NCBI GenBank assembly: GCA_036274895.1 | Contig: DASUEU010000069.1 | Coordinates: 62,001-126,000 of the forward strand | Source of the DNA: CALMKX01 sp036274895 | GTDB lineage: Bacteria; Acidobacteriota; Thermoanaerobaculia; Multivoradales; SZUA-115 | Reading direction: 5' to 3' | Length of the DNA stretch: 64,000 nt | Part shown: piece by piece, positions 49,488-58,586 of the stretch | How the letters are laid out: each line of letters starts with the position of its first letter | Position numbering within the stretch: the first letter of the stretch is position 1 | Translations under genes and position numbers: made by a program | The notes under the pieces: model-generated | Databases searched by the model: none | What the model was told of the DNA's origin: nothing | Seen by the model: only the letters and a program-made list of their open reading frames with translations

Positions 49488-52121
49488 TCACACCGCCACC
49501 ACTTCCTCCTTGCCCACCCCGACCTCGAACGCCAGCTCCCCGTCCTTGAGCGTCACCTGGATCTTCGCCCCGTCGCTGATTTCGCCGGCGATGATGGCTC
49601 TTCCCAGGCGGGTCTCGAGGTGGCGCTGGAGGTAGCGCTTGAGCGGCCGGGCGCCGTAGACCGGGTCGTAGCCCTGGCGGGCGACGTGCTCGGCGGCGGG
49701 GTCGGTGAGCTCTAGCGTGATCCCCCGCTCGGCCAGACGGCGGCCGAGGTCGACGATCAACAGGCTCACGATGCGCTTGATCTCGGGCAAGGTCAGCGCC
49801 TTGAACAGCACCACGTCGTCCACCCGGTTCAAGAACTCCGGCCGGAAGTGCCGGCGTAGCTCGCCCATCACCGCGCTCCTCGCCGCCTCGGTCAGCTCAC
49901 CGCTCGGCGTCATTCCTTCGATCAGGTACTGCGAGCCCAGGTTCGAGGTCATGATCACCACCGTGTTCTTGAAGTCCACGGTGCGGCCCTGGGCGTCGGT
50001 CAGGCGGCCGTCGTCCAGCAGCTGGAGCAGCACGTTGAACACGTCGTGGTGGGCCTTTTCGATCTCGTCGAAGAGGATCACCGAATAGGGCTTGCGGCGT
50101 ACCGCTTCGGTCAGCTGGCCGCCTTCCTCGTAGCCCACGTAGCCCGGGGGCGCACCGATCAGGCGCGATACGTTGTGCTTCTCCATGTACTCCGACATGT
50201 CGATGCGGACCAGGTTCTCTTCGCTGTCGAACAGGGCCTGGGCGAGCGTCTTGGCCAGCTCGGTCTTGCCCACACCGGTGGGGCCCAGGAAGAGGAACGA
50301 GCCGATCGGCCGGCGCGGATCCTTGATGCCGGAGCGGGCGCGCAGCACGGCATCCGCCACCAGCTCCACGGCCTCGTCCTGACCGATCACCCGCTGGTGG
50401 AGGATCTCATCCAGGCGCAGCAGCTTGTCGCGCTCCCCTTCGACCAGGCGGGTTACCGGGATGCCCGTCCAGCGGGCCACGATCTCGGCGATCTCCCCTT
50501 CGGTGACCTCCTCGCGCAGCAGGCCCTTGCCCTGTTGCCGCTCGGCCAGCCGCGCCTCCTCGGTCATCAGGTCGGCCTCGGCCTTGGCCAGCTTGCCGTA
50601 CTTCAGCTCGGCGGCACGATTGAGGTCGTACTGCCGCTCGGCCTCCTCGATCTGGCGGCGGATCTGCTCGATCTCCTCGCGCAGGCCGCGTACCTTGTCG
50701 ATCGCCGCCTTCTCACCCTCCCAGCGCGTGCGCAGGGTGCCGGCCTGCTCTTTGAGGTCCGCCAGCTCGCGGCCGAGGTCGGCCAGGCGGTCCTGGGAGG
50801 CCTTGTCCTTCTCCTTCTTCAAGGCCGCCTCTTCGATCTCGAGCTGCATGATGCGCCGCTGGATCAGGTCGAGCTCGGCCGGCAGGGTGTCGATCTCGGT
50901 CCGCACCATGGCGCTCGCCTCGTCCATCAGATCGATCGCCTTGTCGGGCAGGAAACGATCACTGATGTAGCGGTTGGAGAGCGTCGCCGCGGCCACCAGG
51001 GCGTTGTCCTGGATGCGCACGCCGTGGTGCACCTCGAAGCGCTCTTTGAGGCCGCGCAGGATCGAGATGGTGTCCTCGACCGACGGTGCATCCACCACCA
51101 CCGGCTGGAAGCGCCGCTCCAGGGCGGCGTCCTTCTCGATGTACTTGCGGTACTCGTCGAGAGTGGTGGCGCCGATGCAGTGCAGCTCGCCGCGGGCGAG
51201 CATGGGCTTGAGCAGGTTGCCGGCGTCGGTCGAGCCCTCGGTGCGGCCGGCGCCGACGATGTTGTGCACCTCGTCGATGAACAGCAGCACCCGGCCTTCG
51301 CTCTCTTTGACCTCATTGAGCACGGCCTTCAGGCGCTCCTCGAACTCGCCGCGGTACTTGGCCCCGGCCAGGAGGGCGCCCATGTCCAGGCTGAAGACGG
51401 AGCGGTCGCGCAGCCACTCGGGCACGTCACCGCGCACGATGCGCTGGGCGAGACCTTCGACGATCGCCGTCTTGCCCACGCCCGGCTCGCCGATCAGCAC
51501 CGGGTTGTTCTTGGTCTTGCGCGAGAGGATGCGGATCACCCGCCGGATCTCGTCCTCGCGGCCGATCACTGGGTCGAGCTTGCCGGAGCGGGCCTGCTTG
51601 ACCAGGTCCACGCCGTACTTGTCGAGGGCCTCGTAGGCCCCCTCGGGGCTGGCACTGGTCACCCGCTGGCTGCCGCGCACGGCGGTCAGGGCGGCGAGGA
51701 AGCGGTTCTTGTCCACCCCGAGCCCGGCCAGGGCGCGGCCGGCGGCGGTGCCGGTGCCCTCGTCGAGGAAGGCGAGCAGCAGGTGCTCGACCGAGACGTA
51801 CTCGTCCTTGAGCCGGCTCGCGTGCTCTTCGGCGGCGACCAGGAGCCGCTGCAACCGGTCGGTGACGTAGATCTTGCCGCTCTCGGCGCCGGCTCCGGAG
51901 ACCTTGGGGCGGGATGCCAGGGCCTTCTCGAGCTCGCCGCGCAGGGCATCCAGGGGCACGTCCATGCGGGCGAAGAGGCGGGGAGCGAGGCCGTCCGGCT
52001 GCTCCAGCAGGGCGAGCAGCAGGTGCTCGCCGTCCACCTGCTGGTGGCCATAGCGCAGGGCCTTGGTCTGAGCGGCGGAGAGGGCTTCCTGGGACTTCTG
52101 CGTCAGTTTGTTGAGGTCCAT
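49488..52121 (-). CDS. clpB: Disaggregase ClpB
   Basis: The 877-residue Hsp100 ATPase has the N-domain (KLTQKSQEALSAAQ), two AAA+ modules (Walker A GEPGVGKT and GPTGVGKT; Walker B LLFIDEVHN and VILFDEIEKAH), and the long middle coiled-coil typical of ClpB (IMQLEIEEAALKKEKDKAS). It rescues aggregated proteins with DnaK/DnaJ. It overlaps the J-protein gene by 19 nt, a natural functional pairing. It is clearly distinct from ClpV at 17674, which lacks the long middle domain. Confidence 0.96.
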   Translation of the reverse strand: MDLNKLTQKSQEALSAAQTKALRYGHQQVDGEHLLLALLEQPDGLAPRLFARMDVPLDALRGELEKALASRPKVSGAGAESGKIYVTDRLQRLLVAAEEHASRLKDEYVSVEHLLLAFLDEGTGTAAGRALAGLGVDKNRFLAALTAVRGSQRVTSASPEGAYEALDKYGVDLVKQARSGKLDPVIGREDEIRRVIRILSRKTKNNPVLIGEPGVGKTAIVEGLAQRIVRGDVPEWLRDRSVFSLDMGALLAGAKYRGEFEERLKAVLNEVKESEGRVLLFIDEVHNIVGAGRTEGSTDAGNLLKPMLARGELHCIGATTLDEYRKYIEKDAALERRFQPVVVDAPSVEDTISILRGLKERFEVHHGVRIQDNALVAAATLSNRYISDRFLPDKAIDLMDEASAMVRTEIDTLPAELDLIQRRIMQLEIEEAALKKEKDKASQDRLADLGRELADLKEQAGTLRTRWEGEKAAIDKVRGLREEIEQIRRQIEEAERQYDLNRAAELKYGKLAKAEADLMTEEARLAERQQGKGLLREEVTEGEIAEIVARWTGIPVTRLVEGERDKLLRLDEILHQRVIGQDEAVELVADAVLRARSGIKDPRRPIGSFLFLGPTGVGKTELAKTLAQALFDSEENLVRIDMSEYMEKHNVSRLIGAPPGYVGYEEGGQLTEAVRRKPYSVILFDEIEKAHHDVFNVLLQLLDDGRLTDAQGRTVDFKNTVVIMTSNLGSQYLIEGMTPSGELTEAARSAVMGELRRHFRPEFLNRVDDVVLFKALTLPEIKRIVSLLIVDLGRRLAERGITLELTDPAAEHVARQGYDPVYGARPLKRYLQRHLETRLGRAIIAGEISDGAKIQVTLKDGELAFEVGVGKEEVVAV

Positions 52122-53086
52122 GTTCTCTTCTGCTCCTCAGCGCTGGCCAGCTCCTCGTAGAGCCGTCGCTGCTTTTCGGTCAGCTCGGTGGGGACCACGA
52201 TGCGAATCTCCGCCAGGAGATCTCCCTTGCCGTCCCCGGAAGGCCGCGGGAAGCCCTGGCCGCGCAAGCGCACCACCCGACCCGAGGAGGAGCCCGGTGG
52301 GATGCGCACGGTCACTCGCCCGCTCAAGGTGTCGAGGGAAACCTGGGCGCCCAGGGCGGCTTCCCAGGGGGTGACCTCGAGATGGGTGCGGATGTCCTGC
52401 CCCTCGAGCTGGAAGCGGGGATGGGGGAGGAGCTCGATGCGCAGGTAGAGGTCGCCACGGGGGCCTCCCTCCCGGCCGCCACCGCGGCCCCGCAGGCGGA
52501 TCCGCCCGCCGGGCTTGACCCCGGCCGGGATGTTCACGGTCATCGACCGGCGCTGGCCGGTCTCGGGGTCGGCGAGGGAGATCTGGCGCTTACCGCCGCC
52601 CGCCGCTTCTTCGAGCGTGAGGGAGATCGATGCTTCCTGGTCGGTGCCGCCCTGGGCCCAGGGACCCCAGGCGCCGCCACCAGCCCCGGCGGCGGGTCCG
52701 CCGGCCGCACTGCGTCCGAAGAGAGACTCGAAGAACGACGAGAAGCCGCTGGCGCCCGTGCCGCCGCCGCCGGCCCGGAAGCCTCCGAAGCCGCCGAGAT
52801 CTCCGAAGTCGAAGCCCTCGAAGCCCTCAAAACCATGGGGCGGCCGGCCGCCGCCACTCTGGGCAGCCTTCCAGGCCGAGCCGAAGCGGTCGTACTTGGC
52901 CCTCTTCTCGGGATCCTTCAGAACCTCGTAGGCCTCACCGATCTCCTTGAACTTCTCTTCGGCTTCGGGGGTCTGGTTGACGTCCGGATGGACCTTGCGC
53001 GCCAGCTTGCGGTACGCCTTCTGGATCTCTTCCTGGCTGGCGTCCCGGGCGACGCCCAGGGCGGCGTAATAGTCCTTGTAGTCCAA
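52103..53086 (-). CDS. DnaJ-class co-chaperone (CbpA-like)
   Basis: A 327-residue J-protein. The J-domain has YYAALGVARDASQEEIQKAY and the HPD tripeptide in RKVHPDVNQ. A Gly/Phe-rich region follows (GGFGGFRAGGGGTGASGFSS). There is no CxxCxGxG zinc finger, so it is a type II (CbpA-like) protein with two C-terminal beta-sandwich domains. It would deliver substrates to DnaK in cooperation with ClpB. GGGAGAG precedes the ATG. Confidence 0.92.
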   Translation of the reverse strand: MDYKDYYAALGVARDASQEEIQKAYRKLARKVHPDVNQTPEAEEKFKEIGEAYEVLKDPEKRAKYDRFGSAWKAAQSGGGRPPHGFEGFEGFDFGDLGGFGGFRAGGGGTGASGFSSFFESLFGRSAAGGPAAGAGGGAWGPWAQGGTDQEASISLTLEEAAGGGKRQISLADPETGQRRSMTVNIPAGVKPGGRIRLRGRGGGREGGPRGDLYLRIELLPHPRFQLEGQDIRTHLEVTPWEAALGAQVSLDTLSGRVTVRIPPGSSSGRVVRLRGQGFPRPSGDGKGDLLAEIRIVVPTELTEKQRRLYEELASAEEQKRTWTSTN

Positions 53087-53110
53087 GAGTTCTCTCCCGC
53101 GCCGAACAAA

Positions 53111-53140
53111 ATCTTAGTGCCTACCACTCACGTATGGTAA
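53111..53140 (-). promoter_or_regulatory. Possible promoter of the dnaJ-clpB operon
   Basis: Read on the minus strand, TTACCA (53140-53135) and TAAGAT (53116-53111) are separated by 18 nt, and the start codon is 25 nt downstream of the -10. Both hexamers match the sigma-70 consensus in four of six positions. No CIRCE or HAIR operator is seen, so heat-shock control is not evident. Confidence 0.35.
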
Positions 53141-53187
53141 CGGCGTGCTCCGATTCTGTATTCCGGGGGCGCAAAAGAAAACGGGTG

Positions 53188-53493
53188 GCCGGGGGATGAA
53201 TCCCCCGGCTAGGTTCGACCCGTCGCTGCGCGACGGGGGGAGATCCCTCCGCTGCGCCTGCTGCGCAGGCTCCGGTCGGGATGACGTGGGAGCCCAGGCA
53301 GGAGAGCAGGCACAGGGGCCTGCCCCTAAAGTCCGACAGCCTCGCTGCCGTCATCCCGAGCGCAGGGCCGAAGGCCCGGAGTCGAGGGATCTCCCCGGGC
53401 GGCGTGGGGGCGCGTCGCACAGCGACGCGGCCAGGGTAGCCGGGGCTGTCAAGCCCCGGCGGAGGCGCCGTGGGGGATGAACCCCCCGGCCCT
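53188..53493. repeat. Mosaic of intergenic palindromic repeats
   Basis: This stretch (part of a 407-nt gene-free gap) is made of at least five palindromic units. GCCGGGGGATGA...CCCCCGGC is at 53188-53209. An inverted pair of the GTCATCCCGAGCGCAGG type lies at 53241-53285 (reversed) and 53350-53392. GGGCCTGCCCCTA at about 53320 resembles the 26786-26807 element. GCCGGGGCT...AGCCCCGGC is at 53439-53460, and GGGGGATGAACCCCCC near 53472. No gene fits here; an open frame on the plus strand has no coding features. Confidence 0.75.
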
Positions 53494-55107
53494 TCATTTC
53501 TGCTCCCAGACCTCCAGCGAATCCACAAGGACCGCGCCGGAGGCCGCGCCCACGGCCAGCACGGCGCCGATCTTCACCTCGGTGACTTCCTGGCCGTCGT
53601 TGGTCAGGCCCTCGAGCCGGGCAGCCAGCTGGCCGTCGACCCACAGGCGATAGAAGCCCGTGCCGGCGGGATCGCTGAGCGAACGCTGCCAGTCCACCTC
53701 GACCGTGTGGGCATCGTCCGTGATCGGGATCACGACCGTCGAGGGCACGGTGCCGTTGTCACGCCGAGCGTCACCCACCAGGGCATAGCCGCCTGCGGCC
53801 GGCGCGTCGAGGAACACGCGGAAGGCCCGCGAGCCTGCCGCCGTGGGGGTGGTCAGCAGCACCACCCGGCTTCCCGGGGCGAGATCGGCCCCGTTGGGAT
53901 CGAAGCGGAAGCGCGCCCCCAGCCGCCGGGGGACCGAGGGCAGAGCCAGGGACAGCAGCGCGCCCGGCGTCGGGGCCACGCCCACCTGGATCGCGGCTCC
54001 CTGCGCGCCTTCCAGCGCCGCGGCCGGGCCGACTGTCACGTTCATCGGCACGTTCGCCTGCCAGGCCGCGGAGATCTCGCCCAGCTCGAAGGTGTCGGCA
54101 CCCCGGCAGAAGGAGCGGGGGCCGTCGCCGATCTGGAAGACGGACAGCTCGTCGAGGTCGCCGACGAGGTTGCCGGAGGCCGGATCGAAGGGGGCGAAGG
54201 CGTGGTGAGCGCTAGGGCTCAGGCCGACGGCGGCCGACAGGTCCAGAGTCGTGTGCAGCTCACCGTCCACCCAGAGCCCCGCGCCATGGGGCAGCCCGGC
54301 GGCCGAGTCTTGCCAGTGGAGCAGCTCCACGTGATGAGGACCGGGAGCCATCGCTCGCCAGGGGGTGGTGAGGCCGAGACCCGGCGCTGCAAGGCAGAGA
54401 TAGCCGGAGGTGCCATCGCTTTGGGCGTGAACCTGGAGGAGGGCTCCCGAGGATGGGTGTGTCTGGGCGAGCAGGACCGGCCCGTCGCACTCGGCGCCAA
54501 TCAGACCGCCGCCGCCGCCACCACCGGGCGGGCGCCACCCGGAGCTGCCCCCCGAGCCCTGGCTGCCGCCGCCATGATTGCCCCGGGGAAGGGCGAGCAA
54601 GTGGCCTTCGGAGTGGGCGATGGGCGGCATCGTTGGCCGCAACAGGTGGGCACCGCTCCAGCTGGCGTCGGCCAGGCGCTGGAGGTTGTCCCCGAGCCGC
54701 CAGTCGTCCGGGGGATCGGCGGTCTCGACGTCCCAGCTCATCACCTCCTCGCGAGAGCCGGTGGCGATCAGCTGCACCAGATGACGCGTGGAGACTGCCC
54801 GTTCGAACTGGTCCCCGGTCACCACCTCGATCTGGAAGCTGTCGGCGCCTACGGTCCAGAAGTCGAGCCCGGGAAAGTACTTCAGGATCTCGCCATCGTC
54901 GATCAGGCTGCCGTGGCGCGGGGGAGCGATCACTTCGAAGCGGAGAAACGCGTTCGTTCCGCCGATCGTAGTTCTCGGCAGGTCGACGCTTTGAGCACCC
55001 AGTGGCACCGCGACGGAGCGCTCCGGGCTGGGACACTGGGCCAGCAGGAGCCGGGGAGCCAGGGCCAGGCACAGGGTCAGGACCCCTAGAGGATGTTGTT
55101 TTGCCAT
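53494..55107 (-). CDS. Secreted beta-sandwich protein, copy 1 of the kinase-linked family
   Basis: The 537-residue protein has a signal peptide (LGVLTLCLALAPRLLLAQ). The N-terminal part has LRFEVIAPPRHGSLIDDGEI and YFPGLDFWTVGADSFQIEV, a cadherin- or Ig-like domain of the kind with ...FxGxDSFTY. A middle region (LWVDGELHTTLDLS) and the C-terminal region (FRFDPNGADL; HTVEVDWQRS; DGQEVTEVKIGA; VLVDSLEVWE) look like concanavalin/LamG-type sandwiches. It is a paralogue of the protein at 58583. It diverges from the kinase gene at 55161 with 53 nt between them, suggesting shared control. Confidence 0.72.
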   Translation of the reverse strand: MAKQHPLGVLTLCLALAPRLLLAQCPSPERSVAVPLGAQSVDLPRTTIGGTNAFLRFEVIAPPRHGSLIDDGEILKYFPGLDFWTVGADSFQIEVVTGDQFERAVSTRHLVQLIATGSREEVMSWDVETADPPDDWRLGDNLQRLADASWSGAHLLRPTMPPIAHSEGHLLALPRGNHGGGSQGSGGSSGWRPPGGGGGGGLIGAECDGPVLLAQTHPSSGALLQVHAQSDGTSGYLCLAAPGLGLTTPWRAMAPGPHHVELLHWQDSAAGLPHGAGLWVDGELHTTLDLSAAVGLSPSAHHAFAPFDPASGNLVGDLDELSVFQIGDGPRSFCRGADTFELGEISAAWQANVPMNVTVGPAAALEGAQGAAIQVGVAPTPGALLSLALPSVPRRLGARFRFDPNGADLAPGSRVVLLTTPTAAGSRAFRVFLDAPAAGGYALVGDARRDNGTVPSTVVIPITDDAHTVEVDWQRSLSDPAGTGFYRLWVDGQLAARLEGLTNDGQEVTEVKIGAVLAVGAASGAVLVDSLEVWEQK

Positions 55108-55160
55108 ATATTGATCTCCTTTCGAGAACAGGACGGGGCCCTTTCCGCCTCGATGCAGCT

Positions 55161-58001
55161 ATGGCGCAAACGGTGGAATTTTGGCATCAGGTGAGGGATT
55201 CCTTCGAGGATGCCTTGCTCCACGAGAGTGAGGAGCGGGTGCGCTGGCTCGCTCGGCTCGAGCCGCCGGTGCGCTCCGAGGTCGAGGCGATGCTCGGCTG
55301 GCACGACGAGGCGGGCGGCTTCCTCGAGGCTCCCGCGGCCCTGATGCTCACCCTGCCGATCCCGGAGCGGGTCGGCAACTATCGCATCGTCGGAGAGCTG
55401 GGCACCGGGGGCATGGGCTCGGTGTTCCGCGCGGTGCGGGCGGATGAGCTGTATGAGAAAGAGGTCGCCGTCAAGCTGCTCGAGGCCGGGCCCGGCAACC
55501 GCGACCTGGTCTCTCGCTTCCGCGCCGAGCGTCGCATCCTCGCACAGCTCGACCATCCCAACGTCGCCAAGCTTCTGGACGGCGGCGCCAGCGAGGATGG
55601 CCGCCCCTACTTCGTCATGGAGCTGGTCGACGGGCAGCCCATCGACCGGCACTGCGACGGCCAGAGCCTGGGACTCGAGGCTCGCGTGCGCCTCTTCCTC
55701 AAGGTCTGCTCGGCGGTCGCCTACGCCCACCAGAACCTGGTGGTGCATCGGGACTTGAAGCCGAGCAACCTGCTGATCACGGCCGACGGCGAGCCCAAGC
55801 TCCTCGACTTCGGTATCGCCAAGCTGCTCGCTCCGGAGAGCTCCGAGGGAGCGCTCCTGGTGACGGCCGAGGGCATGGGCCCCCTGACGCCGGCCTACGC
55901 CAGCCCCGAGCAGGTGCTCGGCCAGCCCATCGGCTCGCTGGCGGACGTCTACTCGCTCGGTGTCCTGCTCTATGAGCTCCTGGCGGGCAGCAGGCCCATC
56001 GACGTCGAAGGGAGGCCGCTGGTCGAGGTGCTGTGGGCGGTGGCCCACGAGCCGCCCCGCCCGGCCTCCCAGGCCGCCCGGCAGGCGGGCCACCCGCGCC
56101 GGGCACGCCGGCTAGCCGGCGACCTCGACAACATCCTCGCCCGCGCGCTCGAGAAGGAGCCCTCGCGGCGCTACGGCTCGGTGGTGGAGCTCGCCGCCGA
56201 TCTCGAGGCCTGGCTCGAGGGCCGGCCGGTGCGGGCCCGGCCGTCGACCTTCGGCTACCGTACGGGCAAGCTGCTGAGGCGCCACCGCGGGGCTGCGATC
56301 GCGGCGGCGCTCGCCCTGGCGGCCGCGCTGGGCTTCGTCCTCACCCTCTGGCGCCAGCGGGAGGAGCTGCTCGAACGGGAACAGCAGCTCACTCGCGAGC
56401 GCAACCGGGCCGAGGCGGTCTCGACCTTCCTGACCGGAGTCTTCGAGATGCCCGACCCGACCTTCTCGGCCGGTGAGAGCGTCTCCGCCCGCCAGCTGCT
56501 CGACCGTGGCGTGGCCGAGATCGACCTCCGGCTGGCCGGCGAGCCCGAGGCACGGGCGGACCTGCTGCTGACCATGGCGCGGACCTACCGTAACCTCGGC
56601 CTGCCCACCAGCGCCGAGCCGCTGGCGGCCCGGGCCCTCGAGATCCGCCGGGGACTGACCGGAGCCGAGCCCGGGGCGATCGGGGAGATCCTCCAGGAGC
56701 AGGCGGAGATCGCCACCCTCCTGGGTCGCTATTCCGAGGCCGGGGAGCAGGCCCGCCGGGCCCTCGAGCTGCGGCGGACCGCGGCGCCCCGGCCGGGGCG
56801 AGAGGTGGAGAACCTGGTGCTGCTGGCGCGGATCGAGAAGTACCTGGGCCGCTACGAGGAGTCTGGCCGGCTCTTCCAGGAGGCGCTGGGACGGGCCCGG
56901 AGCCTGGGTGATGACGAGGCCCTCTCCCACCTGCTGGTGCGCTTCGCCGAGCTCGAGCGGGCCCGCGATCACCGCACCCGGGCCGAGGCCTTGCTGCGGG
57001 AAGCCCTGGAGCTGCGCCGGCGCTCGGCCCGGCCGGTCGAGCCGAGGGCCGCGCTGGTGTGGAACGACCTCGGTCTGGTGCTGCTCGAGCAAGGCAAGCT
57101 GGAGCAGGCGGAGGCGGCCTTGGCGCAGGCCCAGACCCTCGAGGCCCAGCTCTTCGACGCCCCCCATCCGATCCAGGCCAACACCCTCCACAACCTCGCC
57201 CTGCTGCGCCAGGAGCAGGGCCGTTTCGACCAGGCCGAGGCCCTCTACCGGCGCTCACTGGAGATTGCCCGGGTGACCTTCGGTCCCGAGCACGCGGTGG
57301 TGGCGACCACCCTGCACAAGCTGGGGGCCCTGGCTTCCCTGCGCAACCGCTACGCGGAGGCGGAGGCGCTGCTGCGTGAGGCCCTGGCCCTGAGGCGCCG
57401 TTTGCTGCCGGCCGATCACGCCGACATCGCCGCCACCTTGACCGACCTCGGCCTTTGCCAGCAGGCCCGGGGCCATCTCGAAGCTGCCGGCGAGACCCTG
57501 CGAGAGGCCCTCGAGCGCAGCCGCGCGGCCCTGGGCGAGGCCCATTCCGAGGTGGCGATCGTGCTCAACAACCTCGGCCTGCTGGCTCATGTGCAGGGGA
57601 ATCGCACCGAGGCTCGGGATCTCTACCGCCGTGCCATCGCCACCCACCGGGCGAGCGGCGGCGCCAAGCCCCAGGACCTCGCCGCGGCCCTCCACAACCT
57701 GGGCTCGCTGGCCCGGGAGGACGGCGACCTCGCGGCAGCGCGGGAGAGCTTCGGGTCTGCCCTCGAGGTGCTCCTCCAGCACCTCGGCGAGGACCACCTG
57801 CGGGTCGCGATGTGCCGGCTCTCCCTGGCCGACGTCGAGGTCGCTGCCGGCCGGCCGGCCGAGGGCGAGAAGTTGGCCCGGCGGGCTCTCGCCGTGCTCG
57901 CCGGGGCCTTGCCGGAGGGGGATCCCTGGCGGCTCGCGGCCGGGCGCATCCTCGACCGCGCCCGGGCGGCGTTGAGCGCCCGCGGGTCGGGCCAGGGGTA
58001 G
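55161..58001 (+). CDS. Membrane Ser/Thr protein kinase with TPR domain, copy 1
   Basis: The 946-residue protein has an N-terminal PknB-type kinase: glycine loop GTGGMG at 81-86, Lys105 in VAVK, catalytic HRDLKPSN at 196-203, and DFG at 216-218. The activation loop region continues to TPAYASPEQ. One membrane helix at about 378-397 (ALALAAALGFVLTLW) is followed by a coiled-coil and then many TPR repeats (about residues 480-930) that would be extracytoplasmic. I chose the ATG at 55161 because the equivalent MAQ start is seen in the second copy. The TPR part may sense a ligand and pass it to the kinase and the ECF sigma gene that follows 22 nt later. Confidence 0.9.
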   Translation: MAQTVEFWHQVRDSFEDALLHESEERVRWLARLEPPVRSEVEAMLGWHDEAGGFLEAPAALMLTLPIPERVGNYRIVGELGTGGMGSVFRAVRADELYEKEVAVKLLEAGPGNRDLVSRFRAERRILAQLDHPNVAKLLDGGASEDGRPYFVMELVDGQPIDRHCDGQSLGLEARVRLFLKVCSAVAYAHQNLVVHRDLKPSNLLITADGEPKLLDFGIAKLLAPESSEGALLVTAEGMGPLTPAYASPEQVLGQPIGSLADVYSLGVLLYELLAGSRPIDVEGRPLVEVLWAVAHEPPRPASQAARQAGHPRRARRLAGDLDNILARALEKEPSRRYGSVVELAADLEAWLEGRPVRARPSTFGYRTGKLLRRHRGAAIAAALALAAALGFVLTLWRQREELLEREQQLTRERNRAEAVSTFLTGVFEMPDPTFSAGESVSARQLLDRGVAEIDLRLAGEPEARADLLLTMARTYRNLGLPTSAEPLAARALEIRRGLTGAEPGAIGEILQEQAEIATLLGRYSEAGEQARRALELRRTAAPRPGREVENLVLLARIEKYLGRYEESGRLFQEALGRARSLGDDEALSHLLVRFAELERARDHRTRAEALLREALELRRRSARPVEPRAALVWNDLGLVLLEQGKLEQAEAALAQAQTLEAQLFDAPHPIQANTLHNLALLRQEQGRFDQAEALYRRSLEIARVTFGPEHAVVATTLHKLGALASLRNRYAEAEALLREALALRRRLLPADHADIAATLTDLGLCQQARGHLEAAGETLREALERSRAALGEAHSEVAIVLNNLGLLAHVQGNRTEARDLYRRAIATHRASGGAKPQDLAAALHNLGSLAREDGDLAAARESFGSALEVLLQHLGEDHLRVAMCRLSLADVEVAAGRPAEGEKLARRALAVLAGALPEGDPWRLAAGRILDRARAALSARGSGQG

Positions 58002-58022
58002 AATCCGCCCTCACTCGAAGCC

Positions 58023-58586
58023 ATGTCCGAGCTCGACGACATCACGGGGCTGCTGGTTCACTGGAACGAGGACAGCAAGGACTCCCTGGACCGCCTGATG
58101 CCTCTGGTCGAGGCGGAGCTGCGCCGGCGCGCCCGGGCTTACATCAACCGCGAGAGGCCCGGGCACACCCTCCAGCCCACCGCCCTGATCAACGAGCTCT
58201 ACTTGCGCCTGCTCGGTCGCCAGCAGGCGAGCTGGGATAGCCGGGCTCACTTCTTCGCCTTCGCCGCCCGGGTGATGCGGCGGATCCTGGTCGACTACGC
58301 CCGGGGCCGGGACTCGGAGAAGCGGGGCGGGGAGAGGGTGCCGGTGACCCTGACCGTCATCCCCGATCGCGCGAGCCAGCTGGACTTCGACGTTCTCGCC
58401 CTCGACCAGGCCCTCGAGCGCCTGGCCGGCCTCGACGCCGATCAGGCGCGAATCATCGAGCTGCGCTTCTTCGGCGGCCTGTCGATCGAAGAGACCGCGG
58501 CCTGCCTGGGCGTCGGCGAGGCGACCGTCCAGCGTCGCTTCGCCTCCGCCCGGGCCTGGCTCTACGGCCAGCTCAAAGGCGCCTAA
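58023..58586 (+). CDS. ECF RNA polymerase sigma factor (TIGR02999 type), copy 1
   Basis: The 187-residue protein has sigma region 2 (LYLRLLGRQQASWDSRAHFFAFAARVMRR) and region 4 (IIELRFFGGLSIEETAACLG; VQRRFASARAWL). The AHFFAFAARVMRRILVDYAR string and the PGHTLQPTALINELYLRL block are typical of the ECF subfamily found in Acidobacteria and Planctomycetes. It follows the kinase gene closely, and a phosphorylation-controlled sigma factor is a reasonable model. Its stop overlaps that of the opposing gene (58583-58586). Confidence 0.92.
   Translation: MSELDDITGLLVHWNEDSKDSLDRLMPLVEAELRRRARAYINRERPGHTLQPTALINELYLRLLGRQQASWDSRAHFFAFAARVMRRILVDYARGRDSEKRGGERVPVTLTVIPDRASQLDFDVLALDQALERLAGLDADQARIIELRFFGGLSIEETAACLGVGEATVQRRFASARAWLYGQLKGA

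Noticed and set aside
50046..52160. 704-codon plus-strand frame opposite clpB
   Set aside because: Antisense of clpB with no start signal or domain.
53087..53160. CIRCE or HAIR heat-shock operator upstream of dnaJ-clpB
   Set aside because: No TTAGCACTC-N9-GAGTGCTAA or HAIR-like inverted repeat is visible.
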